64,000 nucleotides of DNA from an uncultured Colwellia sp. (GCA_913058395.1 CAJXQI010000004.1:124001-188000), one strand, 5' to 3'; shown: positions 1-9,147, numbered from the stretch's first letter. Numbers and translations are program-made. The notes: generated from the sequence alone by a model not told the origin.

Positions 1-1
1 A

Positions 2-1234
2 TATTTAATTAACGCACGAATCGCTCTTCCCAATGTAAACCCGCAAGACACCTTAGCATTAATGCTTATAGCTGAACGTATTCCTTCAAAGTTTAATATT
101 GATGATGGTTACTTACCTCGTTTAAAGGGAGTGGTTTATCAACAGCTAGGTGATTTTGAAGCGGCTGAGCAGTGGCTTAATTTTGCCAAAGAAAAAGCAG
201 AATTGAATCATGATGTACGCTTATTGCAAATGGTCACTCAAAGCCAATCAGAGTTTTATTTGGCAACTAATGAACCTTGGTATGCGCTTGACTCTGCGAT
301 TATAAGTTTAAACTTTAATAACCAACTGCAGCACTCAAACGGCATTGCTGAAATTGATTATCTACTCAGCAAAATTTATCAGCGTTTGGGAGATGATAAA
401 AACTCATTGAAATATTTACGTTCATACGCGGATTTTCAGCAAACTGCCAGTAACAAGAACAGTGTGAGTTTAATTACCACTATGGATAAGCGGATAGAAA
501 ACATTAAACGCCAGCAAAAACTTGTTGAATTAGAAAACTCTCTACTAACCAGTAAAATACTGACGCAGGACAGTGACAATAAGCAGCAATTTTTTATTTT
601 TACCATTTTGGCATTGGCACTAATATGCAGCTTTTTTATCATTATATTTATTGTTCATCATCGAATGCTAAAAGCACGCATAGTGTTATCGATGAAGGAT
701 GAATTAACCGGCGTGTTTTGTCGTAGCTATTTAAAAAACTACTTGCCAGTTGTGCAATCACGCTTTGAAAGAGAGCCGAATAGCGAGTTAACATTAGGCG
801 CACTAATTATTGATTGTGACGACTTTAAATTTATCAATGATACCTTTGGTCATGCAGGTGGTGACAAAGCATTAAAAGCGATTGTAGATACAATAAAAGA
901 TCATATCAGGGAGAGTGATTTACTGTTACGTTGGGGCGGTGATGAATTTGTTCTGATTTGTGAATCAATAAGCCAAGGACAAATGCGAGATCTGGCAAAA
1001 CGGATAACCCAAGGTATTAGCGACATGCTAATAGAATATGACAATGCAACACTTACGGTAACTGTTTCTGCAGGCTATGCCTTGCATAATAAGGCTGATG
1101 ACTTTGACTTTGATGGCTTAATAAAAGCCGCCGATGAATTTTTATTGGTAACTAAAAAGTTGGGCAAAAATAGTTGTTTAGGCGATAACTTTGGCGGTTT
1201 AATTAATAAAGAACTCTCTAATAACTTTTGCTAA
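2..1234 (+). CDS. TPR-sensor diguanylate cyclase (GGDEF), 5' end outside window
   Basis: Makes c-di-GMP from two GTP. The reading frame is open to the window edge, so the protein begins upstream and the first internal ATG at 62 is not the start. The visible N-terminal half is helical with TPR-like repeats, probably periplasmic. One membrane segment follows at about codons 198-219 (FFIFTILALALICSFF), then a C-terminal GGDEF domain. The active motif RWGGDEF starts near codon 312. RESD lies five residues before it, which fits the RxxD inhibitory site, so product inhibition is likely. No terminator was found downstream. The domain call is certain. The signal sensed is unknown. Confidence 0.93.
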   Translation, partial: YLINARIALPNVNPQDTLALMLIAERIPSKFNIDDGYLPRLKGVVYQQLGDFEAAEQWLNFAKEKAELNHDVRLLQMVTQSQSEFYLATNEPWYALDSAIISLNFNNQLQHSNGIAEIDYLLSKIYQRLGDDKNSLKYLRSYADFQQTASNKNSVSLITTMDKRIENIKRQQKLVELENSLLTSKILTQDSDNKQQFFIFTILALALICSFFIIIFIVHHRMLKARIVLSMKDELTGVFCRSYLKNYLPVVQSRFEREPNSELTLGALIIDCDDFKFINDTFGHAGGDKALKAIVDTIKDHIRESDLLLRWGGDEFVLICESISQGQMRDLAKRITQGISDMLIEYDNATLTVTVSAGYALHNKADDFDFDGLIKAADEFLLVTKKLGKNSCLGDNFGGLINKELSNNFC

Positions 1235-1475
1235 ATATCTGTGTGTTTGATGCGTTGTTAATAAATAATAGCAATAACTTAACCGTATTATACTTACAAT
1301 TGTTAGCTATAAAATAAATATGATAACGAAGCAGATATACGTTTATCAGAGATAAAATAGAGGGAAGGAAAATATTAAAATGAGCCTTTCCCCAGTATAT
1401 TTACTATAACTGCTAGCTATATACTTTACTTCTTGTCGATATTTTCAGGATCAGTTTCTTGTCGCGAAATATTTA

Positions 1476-2090
1476 TCATAAACTATTAAATAACGACAAT
1501 GCTATTGCGCACATGATCAAGCCAACAATAATATCAATACTGCGCTTAACTTTTCCCTGACTAAGCCATTGCGACAGCTTTGCTGCTGCTCCTGCCAAAC
1601 TATAAAACCAAAGTATCGAAGCCAGCATAGTTCCTACGGCAAAGGCTATTTTTTCATTACCCTGAAACTGACCACCGACACTACCTAGGATCACTACGGT
1701 ATCAAGATACACATGCGGATTGAGTAAAGTTACAGCTAAGGTTGAAGCGACAACCAGCCAAGGGCGTTTTTTACTTTTAGTGCCAGAAAGCTGCTGTTGC
1801 TCGTAACCATTTAGCCATGCTTGGCGAAATGACAACGCTGCATAAGTTAATAAAAAAATGATGCCGCCCCAGGAAATAACAGTGACTAACGTTGGTGATG
1901 AGGCAATAAGTTTAGCACCGCCAAATACACCTAACGCAATAAGCGCAACATCACAAAACATACAAATAGTTGCTGCTAAAAAGTGATGATTCTTTTTAAT
2001 TCCGTGATTCAGAATATGTGAGTTTTGCGCGCCAATAGGCAAAATCATACTGGCGCCAAGGAATATGCCTTGAAATAGTGGCGAAAACAT
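1476..2090 (-). CDS. argO: LysE/ArgO-family amino-acid exporter
   Basis: Inner-membrane exporter of basic amino acids (arginine, lysine) of the LysE superfamily, about 204 residues with six hydrophobic segments. The first helix carries the family pattern GASMILPIGAQNSHIL. The reading frame extends 10 codons further, but ATG at 2090 has AGGAG seven bases ahead and fits the family N-terminus (MFSPLFQGIFLG). It is divergent from an ArgP-like LysR gene, the classical arrangement in which ArgP activates argO. A MITE-like element (2103-2260) abuts the ribosome binding site, so the native promoter-proximal leader has been replaced. Confidence 0.88.
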   Translation of the reverse strand: MFSPLFQGIFLGASMILPIGAQNSHILNHGIKKNHHFLAATICMFCDVALIALGVFGGAKLIASSPTLVTVISWGGIIFLLTYAALSFRQAWLNGYEQQQLSGTKSKKRPWLVVASTLAVTLLNPHVYLDTVVILGSVGGQFQGNEKIAFAVGTMLASILWFYSLAGAAAKLSQWLSQGKVKRSIDIIVGLIMCAIALSLFNSL

Positions 2091-2102
2091 TTGTTCTCCT
2101 AG

Positions 2103-2260
2103 ATACCCGTATTCATTCAAATTGAGTTTTTTTATCTGTTTAAAAAGCTCATCTACTTCGTTGCATTCAATCGTAATAGCCAGCTATTGCTCAATCATGC
2201 GCCTTGTAGCTAAAAATTTTAATCATGCTGAAATTTCCGACTTCCAATGGCTACGGGTAT
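2103..2260. mobile_element. MITE-like element, 158 bp
   Basis: The ends are perfect 9-bp inverted repeats, ATACCCGTA at 2103-2111 and TACGGGTAT at 2252-2260. Weaker matching continues inward (CATT shared in both ends). It has no coding capacity. It lies between argO and argP, two bases from the argO Shine-Dalgarno sequence. The end motif ATACCC/GGGTAT is shared with the second element at 11927-12190, although the interiors differ. I see no clear target duplication. Confidence 0.6.
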
Positions 2261-2399
2261 AAATAATATTGTGCTGAGTTGTTAGGGGCAATTTAACTAA
2301 TTATCAGAGATAAATACAATTAATGATTTTTATCTTTGATTAGTTTTGCTAATGTTGATGCTTGTTTTTAGATTGAACAAACAGATTGAGTAAAGCCCA

Positions 2400-3293
2400 A
2401 TGTTAGATTACAAATTACTGCATGCCTTTAGTGTTGTCGTTGATGAGCAAAATTTTGCTAAAGCTGCCTCGGTTTTATCTATAACGCAATCTGCTGTGTC
2501 GCAGCGAATAAAAACTTTAGAACAAACACTAGGGCAACCGGTATTAGTACGTGCACAGCCATTAGTCGCAACCAATATTGGTAAAAAATTATTGGCGCAT
2601 TACCAACAAGTTAAGCAACTAGAGCAAGATATAATCCCTGATATTTCTGCCAATAGTAAAACCGAAACTATTACGGCGAACATTGCCAGTAATGCTGACA
2701 GCTTAGCGACATGGCTGATTGCAGCCATTGGCGATGTTTGTCATCAATACAATGTGGCGGTGAATTTTCGCCTAGCCGATGAAAACAGAACCATAAATTA
2801 TTTAAAAGATGGTGAGGTTTTTGGTGCAATTAGTACGCATGATCAAGCGCTACCAGGCTGTACGTTGAATAAGCTAGGGGATATGCAGTATATACTTGTT
2901 GCAGCACCGAGTTTTGTCGATAGGTACTTCCCTAAAGGTATTAATGAAAATGCTTTAGAAAGTGCGCCAGCAGTTGCTTATGATCAAAAAGATGATATGC
3001 ATATTAAATATATTGAGCAGACGTTTGGTCTAAAAGGTGGCTCTTATCCTTGTCATACTGTGCGCTCATCGGAGGCTTTTGTTGGTTTTGCATTACAAGG
3101 TTTAGCTTATTGCTTGATTCCAAAATTACAAATACAAGCAGAACTTAATGCTGGTGACTTGGTTGATTTAATGCCAGAAAATTCCATTACCCGAACGCTT
3201 TATTGGCATCATTGGGTATTACTTAAAGGGGTTTTTAAAGCGTTATCAAAGGCAATAATTCATCGTGCGGAGCATGCTCTAAATAATCAATAA
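2400..3293 (+). CDS. argP: LysR-family regulator, ArgP/IciA type
   Basis: DNA-binding transcriptional regulator that, in the ArgP family, activates argO in response to arginine and is antagonised by lysine. It has 297 residues, the normal LysR length. A winged HTH lies at about residues 18-40, where TQSAVSQRIKTLE matches E. coli ArgP closely, followed by GQPVLVRAQP as in ArgP. The C-terminal part is a periplasmic-binding-protein-like effector domain. It is divergent from the LysE-type exporter, which supports the name. A 309-bp gap separates the two start codons and is half filled by a MITE-like element. Confidence 0.87.
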   Translation: MLDYKLLHAFSVVVDEQNFAKAASVLSITQSAVSQRIKTLEQTLGQPVLVRAQPLVATNIGKKLLAHYQQVKQLEQDIIPDISANSKTETITANIASNADSLATWLIAAIGDVCHQYNVAVNFRLADENRTINYLKDGEVFGAISTHDQALPGCTLNKLGDMQYILVAAPSFVDRYFPKGINENALESAPAVAYDQKDDMHIKYIEQTFGLKGGSYPCHTVRSSEAFVGFALQGLAYCLIPKLQIQAELNAGDLVDLMPENSITRTLYWHHWVLLKGVFKALSKAIIHRAEHALNNQ

Positions 3294-3303
3294 TTTAATG
3301 GCA

Positions 3304-3335
3304 GTGCTAATATTGCAGCAACATATCATTAGCAC
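3304..3335. repeat. Inverted repeat between argP and the GNAT gene
   Basis: GTGCTAAT (3304-3311) and ATTAGCAC (3328-3335) form perfect 8-bp arms around a 16-base loop. No T-run follows, so it is not a convincing intrinsic terminator. It sits in the 77-bp gap before the acetyltransferase and could be a weak hairpin or an operator. Confidence 0.35.
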
Positions 3336-3370
3336 CGAATAACACAACCTTGTTCAACTAGGAGAATAAT

Positions 3371-3862
3371 GTGAGTAACGTAGTCGTAAGAAAGGCAACA
3401 CCTGCAGATATTAGTATTTTATATAAATTTATTATCGACCTTGCCATTTATGAAAAAGCCGAGCATGAAGTATTGGCAACGGAAGAGACCCTTGGCAAAA
3501 CAATTTTTGCTGATGATAGCCATGTTTATGCGCTTATCTGTGAATTAGACGGCGTACCAATTGGCTCGGCTATTTACTTCTTTAATTATTCGACTTGGTT
3601 GGCTAAATCAGGACTTTATTTAGAAGACTTATACGTTATGCCTGAATATAGAGGTAAAGGAGCAGGTGTTAAGCTTTTAAAAGCAATGGCTACTATCGCT
3701 AAAGAAAAAGACTGCGCACGGTTTGAGTGGAGCTGCTTAGATTGGAATACGCCGTCAAGGGAGTTTTACCATTCTTTAGGTGCCGTGTCGCAAGACGAGT
3801 GGGTCGGTTATCGTATGGCGGGGAAAACGCTTAGTGATTTTGCATCTGATCTGACTGAATAA
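3371..3862 (+). CDS. GNAT N-acetyltransferase, diamine/SSAT-like
   Basis: Transfers an acetyl group from acetyl-CoA to an amine. The whole 163-residue protein is one GNAT fold. Motif A is YVMPEYRGKGAG near residues 88-99, and the C-terminal WNTPSREFYHSLGA matches motif B. The pattern FNYSTWLAKSGLYLEDLYV resembles eukaryotic spermidine/spermine acetyltransferase, so a polyamine or related small amine is a plausible substrate, but this is inference. The start is GTG at 3371 with GGAGAA just upstream. Its 3' end overlaps the convergent YraR-like gene by 32 bp. Confidence 0.88.
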   Translation: MSNVVVRKATPADISILYKFIIDLAIYEKAEHEVLATEETLGKTIFADDSHVYALICELDGVPIGSAIYFFNYSTWLAKSGLYLEDLYVMPEYRGKGAGVKLLKAMATIAKEKDCARFEWSCLDWNTPSREFYHSLGAVSQDEWVGYRMAGKTLSDFASDLTE

Positions 3863-4505
3863 TACTTATTTCTTTACTTGGCTTGTCTGCAAACGCCATC
3901 ATCGCGTTTGCGACTTTTATTGCTTCAATTACTTGGTACTTTTTCGGAATAATTAGCGCAAATAACTTCATGAAAATAGTGCCTATATACTCACCCACTC
4001 TAAACTCTTTACGGTTTCCAACTAGCATGGATGGCTGAAAAATTCCCAAATGCTGGTAACCGATATCGGCTAAATTGGCTTCAACTTTTCCCTTAACTTG
4101 ATTGTAAAAGACAGCAGAGTGCTTATTTGCTCCAATAGCAGAAACAATAGCGAACAAGCTAGCGCCTCGGTGATGAAAATACTCAGCAATGGTCAATGGA
4201 TAATTGTGATCAACTTGGTAAAACGCTTCTTTAGAACCCGCTTTTTTAATAGTGGTGCCTAAGGTGCAGTAGATGTGATCGACCGGGCATAAATCAGATA
4301 ATTCTTGTGCTAGGTTTTCAAAGTTAACCTGATATTGTTCTAGTTTATGATGTTCTAGGGATAAGGGCTGACGAACTAAGGCTATAACCTTATTATAACG
4401 TGATGAAGCCAAAAGTAGCGCGAGTAGTTGTTCTCCAATCAAGCCGCTGGCACCAACAATTAATGCTGTTTGAGTGTCTAACTCTTCTTGGATGTTTTTT
4501 ATCAT
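3831..4505 (-). CDS. NAD(P)-binding oxidoreductase, YraR/HTATIP2-like
   Basis: Cytosolic atypical short-chain dehydrogenase/NAD(P)H-binding protein of 224 residues. The nucleotide-binding loop GASGLIGE is at about residues 18-25. The mid-protein patterns YCTLGTTIKKAGS and VSAIGANKHS followed by YNQVKGKVE are typical of the YraR/TIP30 group. The YxxxK dyad (Y-N-Q-V-K) suggests the SDR catalytic pair is kept. The substrate is unknown. The last 11 codons overlap the end of the convergent acetyltransferase gene. Confidence 0.82.
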   Translation of the reverse strand: MIKNIQEELDTQTALIVGASGLIGEQLLALLLASSRYNKVIALVRQPLSLEHHKLEQYQVNFENLAQELSDLCPVDHIYCTLGTTIKKAGSKEAFYQVDHNYPLTIAEYFHHRGASLFAIVSAIGANKHSAVFYNQVKGKVEANLADIGYQHLGIFQPSMLVGNRKEFRVGEYIGTIFMKLFALIIPKKYQVIEAIKVANAMMAFADKPSKEISIIQSDQMQNH

Positions 4506-4566
4506 TTAACTTCTGATAGCCAAAATTTTTTGACTTATTTATTTTAAATTAAGAATAGGGCAATAC

Positions 4567-5079
4567 TTATAGTATAGAAACTGAACCGTTTATTGAATCA
4601 TAAACAAAGCCAAAGTCAGATTTTGCCGTTAACTTATACGAACAAGTTTCACTACCTTCATATTTAACGATAAACTCAGCTGAATCGTCAACTGCGGCAT
4701 TACTATCACCACTTTCAATTAGTGCTTGCCATAAAGAAAGACAGTCGTCGTTATTGTTGGCGCTAATGATGGTGTCACTACCTGCGTAACTTTGAGCAGG
4801 AAAACCGTGTGGGTTAATGTCAATTTGCCCAGAGGTGTCGGTTCCGTATAGTTGAATATTATCGCGCTTACTAAAATCATTAGGCGAACCTAAAGCTCGC
4901 CATTTCATGTTTGCCAATTTCACGCCATCACGAAGTGCGCCAGCATTTGCTGATACTTTTGCGTGCAATGCGTCATCAGCTAAATTAATAAATTTAGGTA
5001 ATGCTGTTGCGGCTAATATGCCAAGAAGCACAATAACAACCACTAATTCGATTAAAGTAAAACCCTGATTTTTATTCAT
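4567..5079 (-). CDS. Type IV pilin-like protein, MSHA pilin family
   Basis: Prepilin of 170 residues. A short basic leader ends in G, followed by FTLIELVVVIVLLGILAA from residue 7, which is the PilD cleavage site plus the hydrophobic assembly helix with Glu5. LPKFINLADDA after the helix is common in MshA-type pilins. The C-terminal part has two cysteines (in DDCLSL and SETCSY) that could form the D-loop disulfide. No other mannose-sensitive haemagglutinin gene is adjacent, so this is an isolated minor or major pilin assembled by machinery encoded elsewhere. Confidence 0.85.
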   Translation of the reverse strand: MNKNQGFTLIELVVVIVLLGILAATALPKFINLADDALHAKVSANAGALRDGVKLANMKWRALGSPNDFSKRDNIQLYGTDTSGQIDINPHGFPAQSYAGSDTIISANNNDDCLSLWQALIESGDSNAAVDDSAEFIVKYEGSETCSYKLTAKSDFGFVYDSINGSVSIL

Positions 5080-5203
5080 TTAAAATTGTTTTATTAAATA
5101 TTTTGTTTAATGTAAAACAAGCCAGAAGATATGGCAATTAAAGTTAAATCTAGCCAACCTTTAATGCTAACTATTACGTCAATCATTTAGCTGCTAAATC
5201 TGC

Positions 5204-6562
5204 TTAAGCGTATATCTTATTAGCCCAACGCGTTAGCCCAGCAGTAACACTACCGAAATGATCGCCGATAACAATTGGTGTTTGTTTAAATTGCTGCTGT
5301 AAAAATTCATTAATAATTGGCGACTTTGCTGTACCACCAGTAACGAAAACAACATCAGGCTGAGTATTTGCCTGTTCTATCGCATCTCTCATTAAATTTG
5401 CAATACTTGTTAACTCACGCTGACAAGCTGTAGAGAAGTTATCTCTGCTCAGGGTAATTGATAACTTATCTGCAATATCTTCTAGTGAAATATCGTGTTT
5501 AATATCATTCGTTAAGGCTATTTTGGTTTGTTCAGCGGCGTTAACTACTTTATAACTTAATTTTTGCTGTTGAACTGTTAATAAACGTCTGATTAATTCA
5601 GGTTGCTCAGCATCACGGATAAGTTGTTCTAAGTATCTGCCGTTGGTTGCACTATAAAATTCGGTTTGTTCGCTAATGTTATTAATAGCAACTGCTTGCC
5701 AAAAGCTATTTGAAGGCATAGGTTTGCCAGTTTTTAAGTTAGAGTCTAATCCAAAGCTTGGCATGATACCTTTTAAGGCAAGGGCGATATCAAAATCGTT
5801 TCCGCCAACACGTTCACCGCTATGGCTTAATAAATCATGTTCTCGGTTTGTATGAACGGCTTGTTTAGGCCCCATTAGCAACATAGAGCAATCGGTAGTA
5901 CCACCGCCAATATCGACCACTAACACTTTTGTTTCTTTATCAAGTGATGCTTCAAATTCAAAACCTGCAGCAACTGGCTCAAATTGAAATTCAATATCTT
6001 TAAATCCGACACGCTTAGCTGCGTTGGTTAATACTTGAATTGCTTGACTGTTACTTTCTTCACCTCGAAGACCTTGAAAGTTAATTGGGCGACCAATAAC
6101 GGTTTGAGTAACGCTTCTACCAAGTTTTTCTTCGGTAAGGTTTTTTATATTGCTCATCATAGCGGCAACAATATCTTCAAATAATTCAATTTGCTGAGGC
6201 ATTAATCCGCTGGCACCTAAAAATGATTTAGGTGACTTGATGTAATAGCCTTCGTCTGGCTCTTCTAGGTAATCATTTAACGCTTGTTGTCCAAATGATA
6301 ATTCTGTTGGGTAACCGTCTAATGTTAACTCTCGTAATGCATTTCGTCCTTTTTGTAGTTGCCATTGACGTTGTTGTTGAAAGTTTTTTTGCTCTTCCAA
6401 GGTCAAGTGGTTGTGCAACCAGTTTGAGATGATATCTCGACTAGGCGCATACAAGGTGGAAGATATATAACGGCCATGATCGCCCAGTGATAAAAGCTCA
6501 GGAGTGTTGTTTTGCATAACGCCGACAGCACAGTTAGAAGTGCCATAGTCAAATCCGATCAT
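5204..6562 (-). CDS. yegD: Hsp70-family putative chaperone YegD
   Basis: Divergent Hsp70/DnaK-like ATPase of 452 residues, close to the 450 of E. coli YegD. The phosphate-1 loop is GFDYGTSNCAVG at residues 3-14, phosphate-2 is VVDIGGGTTDCS near residue 211, and the adenosine motif FVTGGTAKSP is near residue 405. It lacks the substrate-binding and lid domains of DnaK. No co-chaperone gene is nearby. The biological role of YegD is poorly known; the family assignment is firm. Confidence 0.9.
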   Translation of the reverse strand: MIGFDYGTSNCAVGVMQNNTPELLSLGDHGRYISSTLYAPSRDIISNWLHNHLTLEEQKNFQQQRQWQLQKGRNALRELTLDGYPTELSFGQQALNDYLEEPDEGYYIKSPKSFLGASGLMPQQIELFEDIVAAMMSNIKNLTEEKLGRSVTQTVIGRPINFQGLRGEESNSQAIQVLTNAAKRVGFKDIEFQFEPVAAGFEFEASLDKETKVLVVDIGGGTTDCSMLLMGPKQAVHTNREHDLLSHSGERVGGNDFDIALALKGIMPSFGLDSNLKTGKPMPSNSFWQAVAINNISEQTEFYSATNGRYLEQLIRDAEQPELIRRLLTVQQQKLSYKVVNAAEQTKIALTNDIKHDISLEDIADKLSITLSRDNFSTACQRELTSIANLMRDAIEQANTQPDVVFVTGGTAKSPIINEFLQQQFKQTPIVIGDHFGSVTAGLTRWANKIYA

Positions 6563-6728
6563 GTTTAGGTCCGATGTAAAAAAGGTCGCGTAGAATACTG
6601 AGATATTTGGTACTAGGCAAGTGCTTTTATATGATTCGATGTAATAGATTTATTATCCGATTATATTTCCACCTAATGACATTAGTAAGACAATAAAAAT
6701 AATTAATTTATTCCAATAGGGAAACATA

Positions 6729-7478
6729 ATGCGCTTTTCATTTAAAAATATAACGTCAATAGTATCGTTACCGATATTGCTTTCATTAAGCTTTGCCAGT
6801 GTGAACTCTTTTGCTGCGGAAACTATTGAAAGCTACGCTGAAAAAACCAAGAAAAGCATGGAAAAGATGCAGAAAAAAAGAACCACTTGGACAGCCGAAG
6901 ATAAAGCGATAATGAAAGCTGCGAGTGATAAATTGGCTAACGATTTACCAAATCCAGGGTTAAAAGCGGGCAATAAAGCACCGAATTTTGCATTGAAAAA
7001 TGCTTTCGGGAAAACGATAGAATTAAGCAAAGAGCTTGCAAAAGGCCCTATAGTGTTGGTTTTTTACCGTGGCGCTTGGTGTCCATATTGTAACTTACAC
7101 TTACATGCTTTAAAGAAAAGCTTACCTGACTTTGAAAAATATGGCGCGCAGGTAATTGCTATATCACCACAATCTCCGGACAAATCAGCAGAGCAAGTTA
7201 AAAAAGACGGTTTCCCGTTTGAAGTTTTAAGCGATAGCACGTCAAAAGTGATGAAAGACTACAAACTTTATTTTGAGTTGCCAAGTGATTTAATGACAGT
7301 TTACAAAGAGCATGGTTTAGACATTGAAGAGTTTAACGGTGAAGGTCGAAATGGTTTACCAACACCAGGTGCTTTTATTATTGATACCAATGGTGTTATT
7401 CGCACTATGCAGGCTGAAGTCGATTATAAGTCTCGTATGGCACCTGAAGATATATTAAAGGCATTAGCGCAATTGTAA
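6729..7478 (+). CDS. Secreted peroxiredoxin-like (AhpC/TSA) protein
   Basis: Periplasmic thiol peroxidase or thioredoxin-fold redox protein of 249 residues. A Sec signal peptide (hydrophobic SIVSLPILLSLSFASVNSFA, cleavage after AA) is followed by a charged helical stretch and an AhpC/TSA domain. The active site FYRGAWCPYC places cysteines at 118 and 121, a CxxC arrangement of the PRX-like group rather than the TxxC of typical 2-Cys enzymes. ATG at 6729 is preceded by AGGGAA. An 18-bp hairpin with one mismatch follows the gene. Peroxide reduction is likely but unproven. Confidence 0.87.
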   Translation: MRFSFKNITSIVSLPILLSLSFASVNSFAAETIESYAEKTKKSMEKMQKKRTTWTAEDKAIMKAASDKLANDLPNPGLKAGNKAPNFALKNAFGKTIELSKELAKGPIVLVFYRGAWCPYCNLHLHALKKSLPDFEKYGAQVIAISPQSPDKSAEQVKKDGFPFEVLSDSTSKVMKDYKLYFELPSDLMTVYKEHGLDIEEFNGEGRNGLPTPGAFIIDTNGVIRTMQAEVDYKSRMAPEDILKALAQL

Positions 7479-7510
7479 ATTGTACTAATTAGCCAGTATT
7501 ACGCTGAAAT

Positions 7511-7548
7511 AATAAATAGTGGCGATAGAACTATCACCACTATTTATT
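7511..7548. terminator. Bidirectional hairpin between convergent genes
   Basis: AATAAATAGTGGCGATAG (7511-7528) pairs with CTATCACCACTATTTATT (7531-7548), 18 bp with one mismatch and a minimal loop. It lies between the stop of the peroxiredoxin-like gene and the stop of the HD-GYP gene. The A/T-rich outer stem can supply the U-tract on either strand. Confidence 0.65.
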
Positions 7549-7552
7549 AGCG

Positions 7553-8689
7553 TTAATCGTTCATCCAGTCTTGATATTCGTCTTGAAATAACTGTTGAAT
7601 TTCTTCAATATCTGCTCGGCTGTGATCTAAGGCGTGAACAAATTCAAATTCAATTTTGTTTGCCGACATTTTATAAAGCTCTTCAAATGCTTGATCATTA
7701 CTCCAAGCTTTTTTATAAGGGCGAACGCTGGTGAGGGCATCAAAGATGTCAGCGACAGCAACTATTTTTGCTTCAATCGGAATATCTTTTCCTGTTAACC
7801 CCATTGGGTAGCCACCACCGTCTATTTGTTCATGATGGCAGAAGATAATATTTTTCAGCACATCGATAAACGGAATATTTTGTAACTTATAGATATTGAC
7901 GAGTTTTTCGATTAAATCTTTACCCTGCGTAGTATGCTGCTTCATTTGCTCGAACTCATCAGCCGCCAACCTGCCGGGCTTAAGCAATATTGCATCAGGC
8001 ACCATAAGTTTGCCTAAATCATGTAATGGCGCATACAAAAATAGATGTTCAATAAACTCATCACACAAGTTATGTTTTTGTGCAACCTTCCTAGCAATAA
8101 GCAACGAATAATAAGCCATACGTTTTAAGTGCTCGCCGGTTTCAGGATCACGATATTGGCTTATGAGTTTCATCGACTCTATTGTCGATTTAAGCATATT
8201 TATATCACTTAAATCTTGATGTAAAACCAAAGAAACCATAACGGAAATATGACGTAATATTTCAATTAACTCAGCAGACAGTGCGTTCTTCTTATATGAA
8301 TTAATAAAGAAAAAACCTAGCAGGTTATCGCCATAAAATAAGGGCATAGTGAAGCTTGATTGATATCCAGCCATTTCTACCTGAGCGCTATGAGTTTTTT
8401 TGTTGTTAGAAAATACTGACATGTCGTTGATAACACGTGCGGTTTTTCCTTGAGCTATTTCCATCAATGATTGGCATTGAGAAAAGTTGACTTCGTAGTT
8501 TGAAAACTTGCTACATTGATGTTCATTTAAGACGTAAGTTTGCAAAGTATTTCGCTCTTCGTGATACAAGACGATGGAAATACGATCAATAATTTGATAT
8601 TTCAAATTCAGCTGTTGGCGAATGTGTTTAACTTTATCAGCGATTGCTGTGCGTTTGTTTAAAAATGCATAGTCTTGGGCTGTATTCAA
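7553..8689 (-). CDS. GAF-HD-GYP domain protein, putative c-di-GMP phosphodiesterase
   Basis: Likely hydrolyses c-di-GMP. An N-terminal GAF-like sensor covers about residues 15-155 and a C-terminal HD-GYP domain about 175-370. HDLGK is at 223-227 and HHEQIDGGGYP at about 284-294; both the HD metal pair and the GYP signature are intact. The frame is open to 8716, but TTG at 8689 follows AGAGGA by six bases, so I chose it. The first possible start at 8716 is also TTG, with no clear SD. No membrane segment is seen, so the protein is cytosolic. A CRP-like palindrome lies about 160 bp upstream. Confidence 0.88.
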   Translation of the reverse strand: MNTAQDYAFLNKRTAIADKVKHIRQQLNLKYQIIDRISIVLYHEERNTLQTYVLNEHQCSKFSNYEVNFSQCQSLMEIAQGKTARVINDMSVFSNNKKTHSAQVEMAGYQSSFTMPLFYGDNLLGFFFINSYKKNALSAELIEILRHISVMVSLVLHQDLSDINMLKSTIESMKLISQYRDPETGEHLKRMAYYSLLIARKVAQKHNLCDEFIEHLFLYAPLHDLGKLMVPDAILLKPGRLAADEFEQMKQHTTQGKDLIEKLVNIYKLQNIPFIDVLKNIIFCHHEQIDGGGYPMGLTGKDIPIEAKIVAVADIFDALTSVRPYKKAWSNDQAFEELYKMSANKIEFEFVHALDHSRADIEEIQQLFQDEYQDWMND

Positions 8690-8846
8690 GACGATTCCTC
8701 TAAAGTTGGCACACAATTGATGTTGAGTTTTAAATTACGTTTAGCGTGCCGATAGCATCATAAAAGTGGCGAGTTTTTCAAGCTACCACAGGTTATTTCC
8801 ATTATATTATTGTGGTTAAGTTTGTATAGATATGACTAAAGCAAAC

Positions 8847-8862
8847 AATGATCTAGATCACG
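8847..8862. promoter_or_regulatory. CRP-like binding site
   Basis: AATGATCTAGATCACG contains the perfect core TGATCTAGATCA, matching 7 of the 10 conserved half-site positions of the CRP consensus TGTGA-N6-TCACA. It is upstream of the HD-GYP gene, the only gene whose start faces this gap. Control by cAMP-CRP is inferred from the sequence alone. Confidence 0.5.
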
Positions 8863-9080
8863 AGTTTTTGCCTTGTAATTGTACGAGTGTGCTACATTTG
8901 TTGCGACAAGGTTATTAGCTTGTTTGTTTTACGTTAAGCATGGAGGTATCAAAAGTATCTAGAAGAATTATTAAGGAAATAACTCGTTAATAGTTTAGTC
9001 ATTGAGTTTTAAAAAACAGAAACAATAATGCTTTGAAAAACATAACTAATTTTAAATTTGTTTTTCAGGGACTTGAAGTA

Positions 9081-9124
9081 AATCAGGTAAATAAGCCATT
9101 GGATAACGGTCGATTTACCTGATT
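9081..9124. repeat. 12-bp perfect inverted repeat downstream of rnhA
   Basis: AATCAGGTAAAT (9081-9092) and ATTTACCTGATT (9113-9124) flank a 20-base loop, about 24 bp beyond the rnhA stop. On the minus strand no T-run follows, so it may protect the mRNA 3' end or act as a weak terminator. Confidence 0.45.
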
Positions 9125-9147
9125 AAATGGGCTAGTGATAAAAGTCA

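Larger units (their letters stand above)
8717..9147. other. Gene-free gap between HD-GYP gene and rnhA
   Basis: About 430 bp without a credible coding region; the longest ATG frame (8940) has only 16 codons. It holds a CRP-like palindrome (8847-8862) and a 12-bp inverted repeat near the end of rnhA (9081-9124). The rest is AT-rich, and I see no other conserved signal. Confidence 0.6.

Noticed and set aside
8940-8990. 16-codon ATG frame in the HD-GYP/rnhA gap
   Set aside because: Very short and without a supporting terminator or conserved motif.
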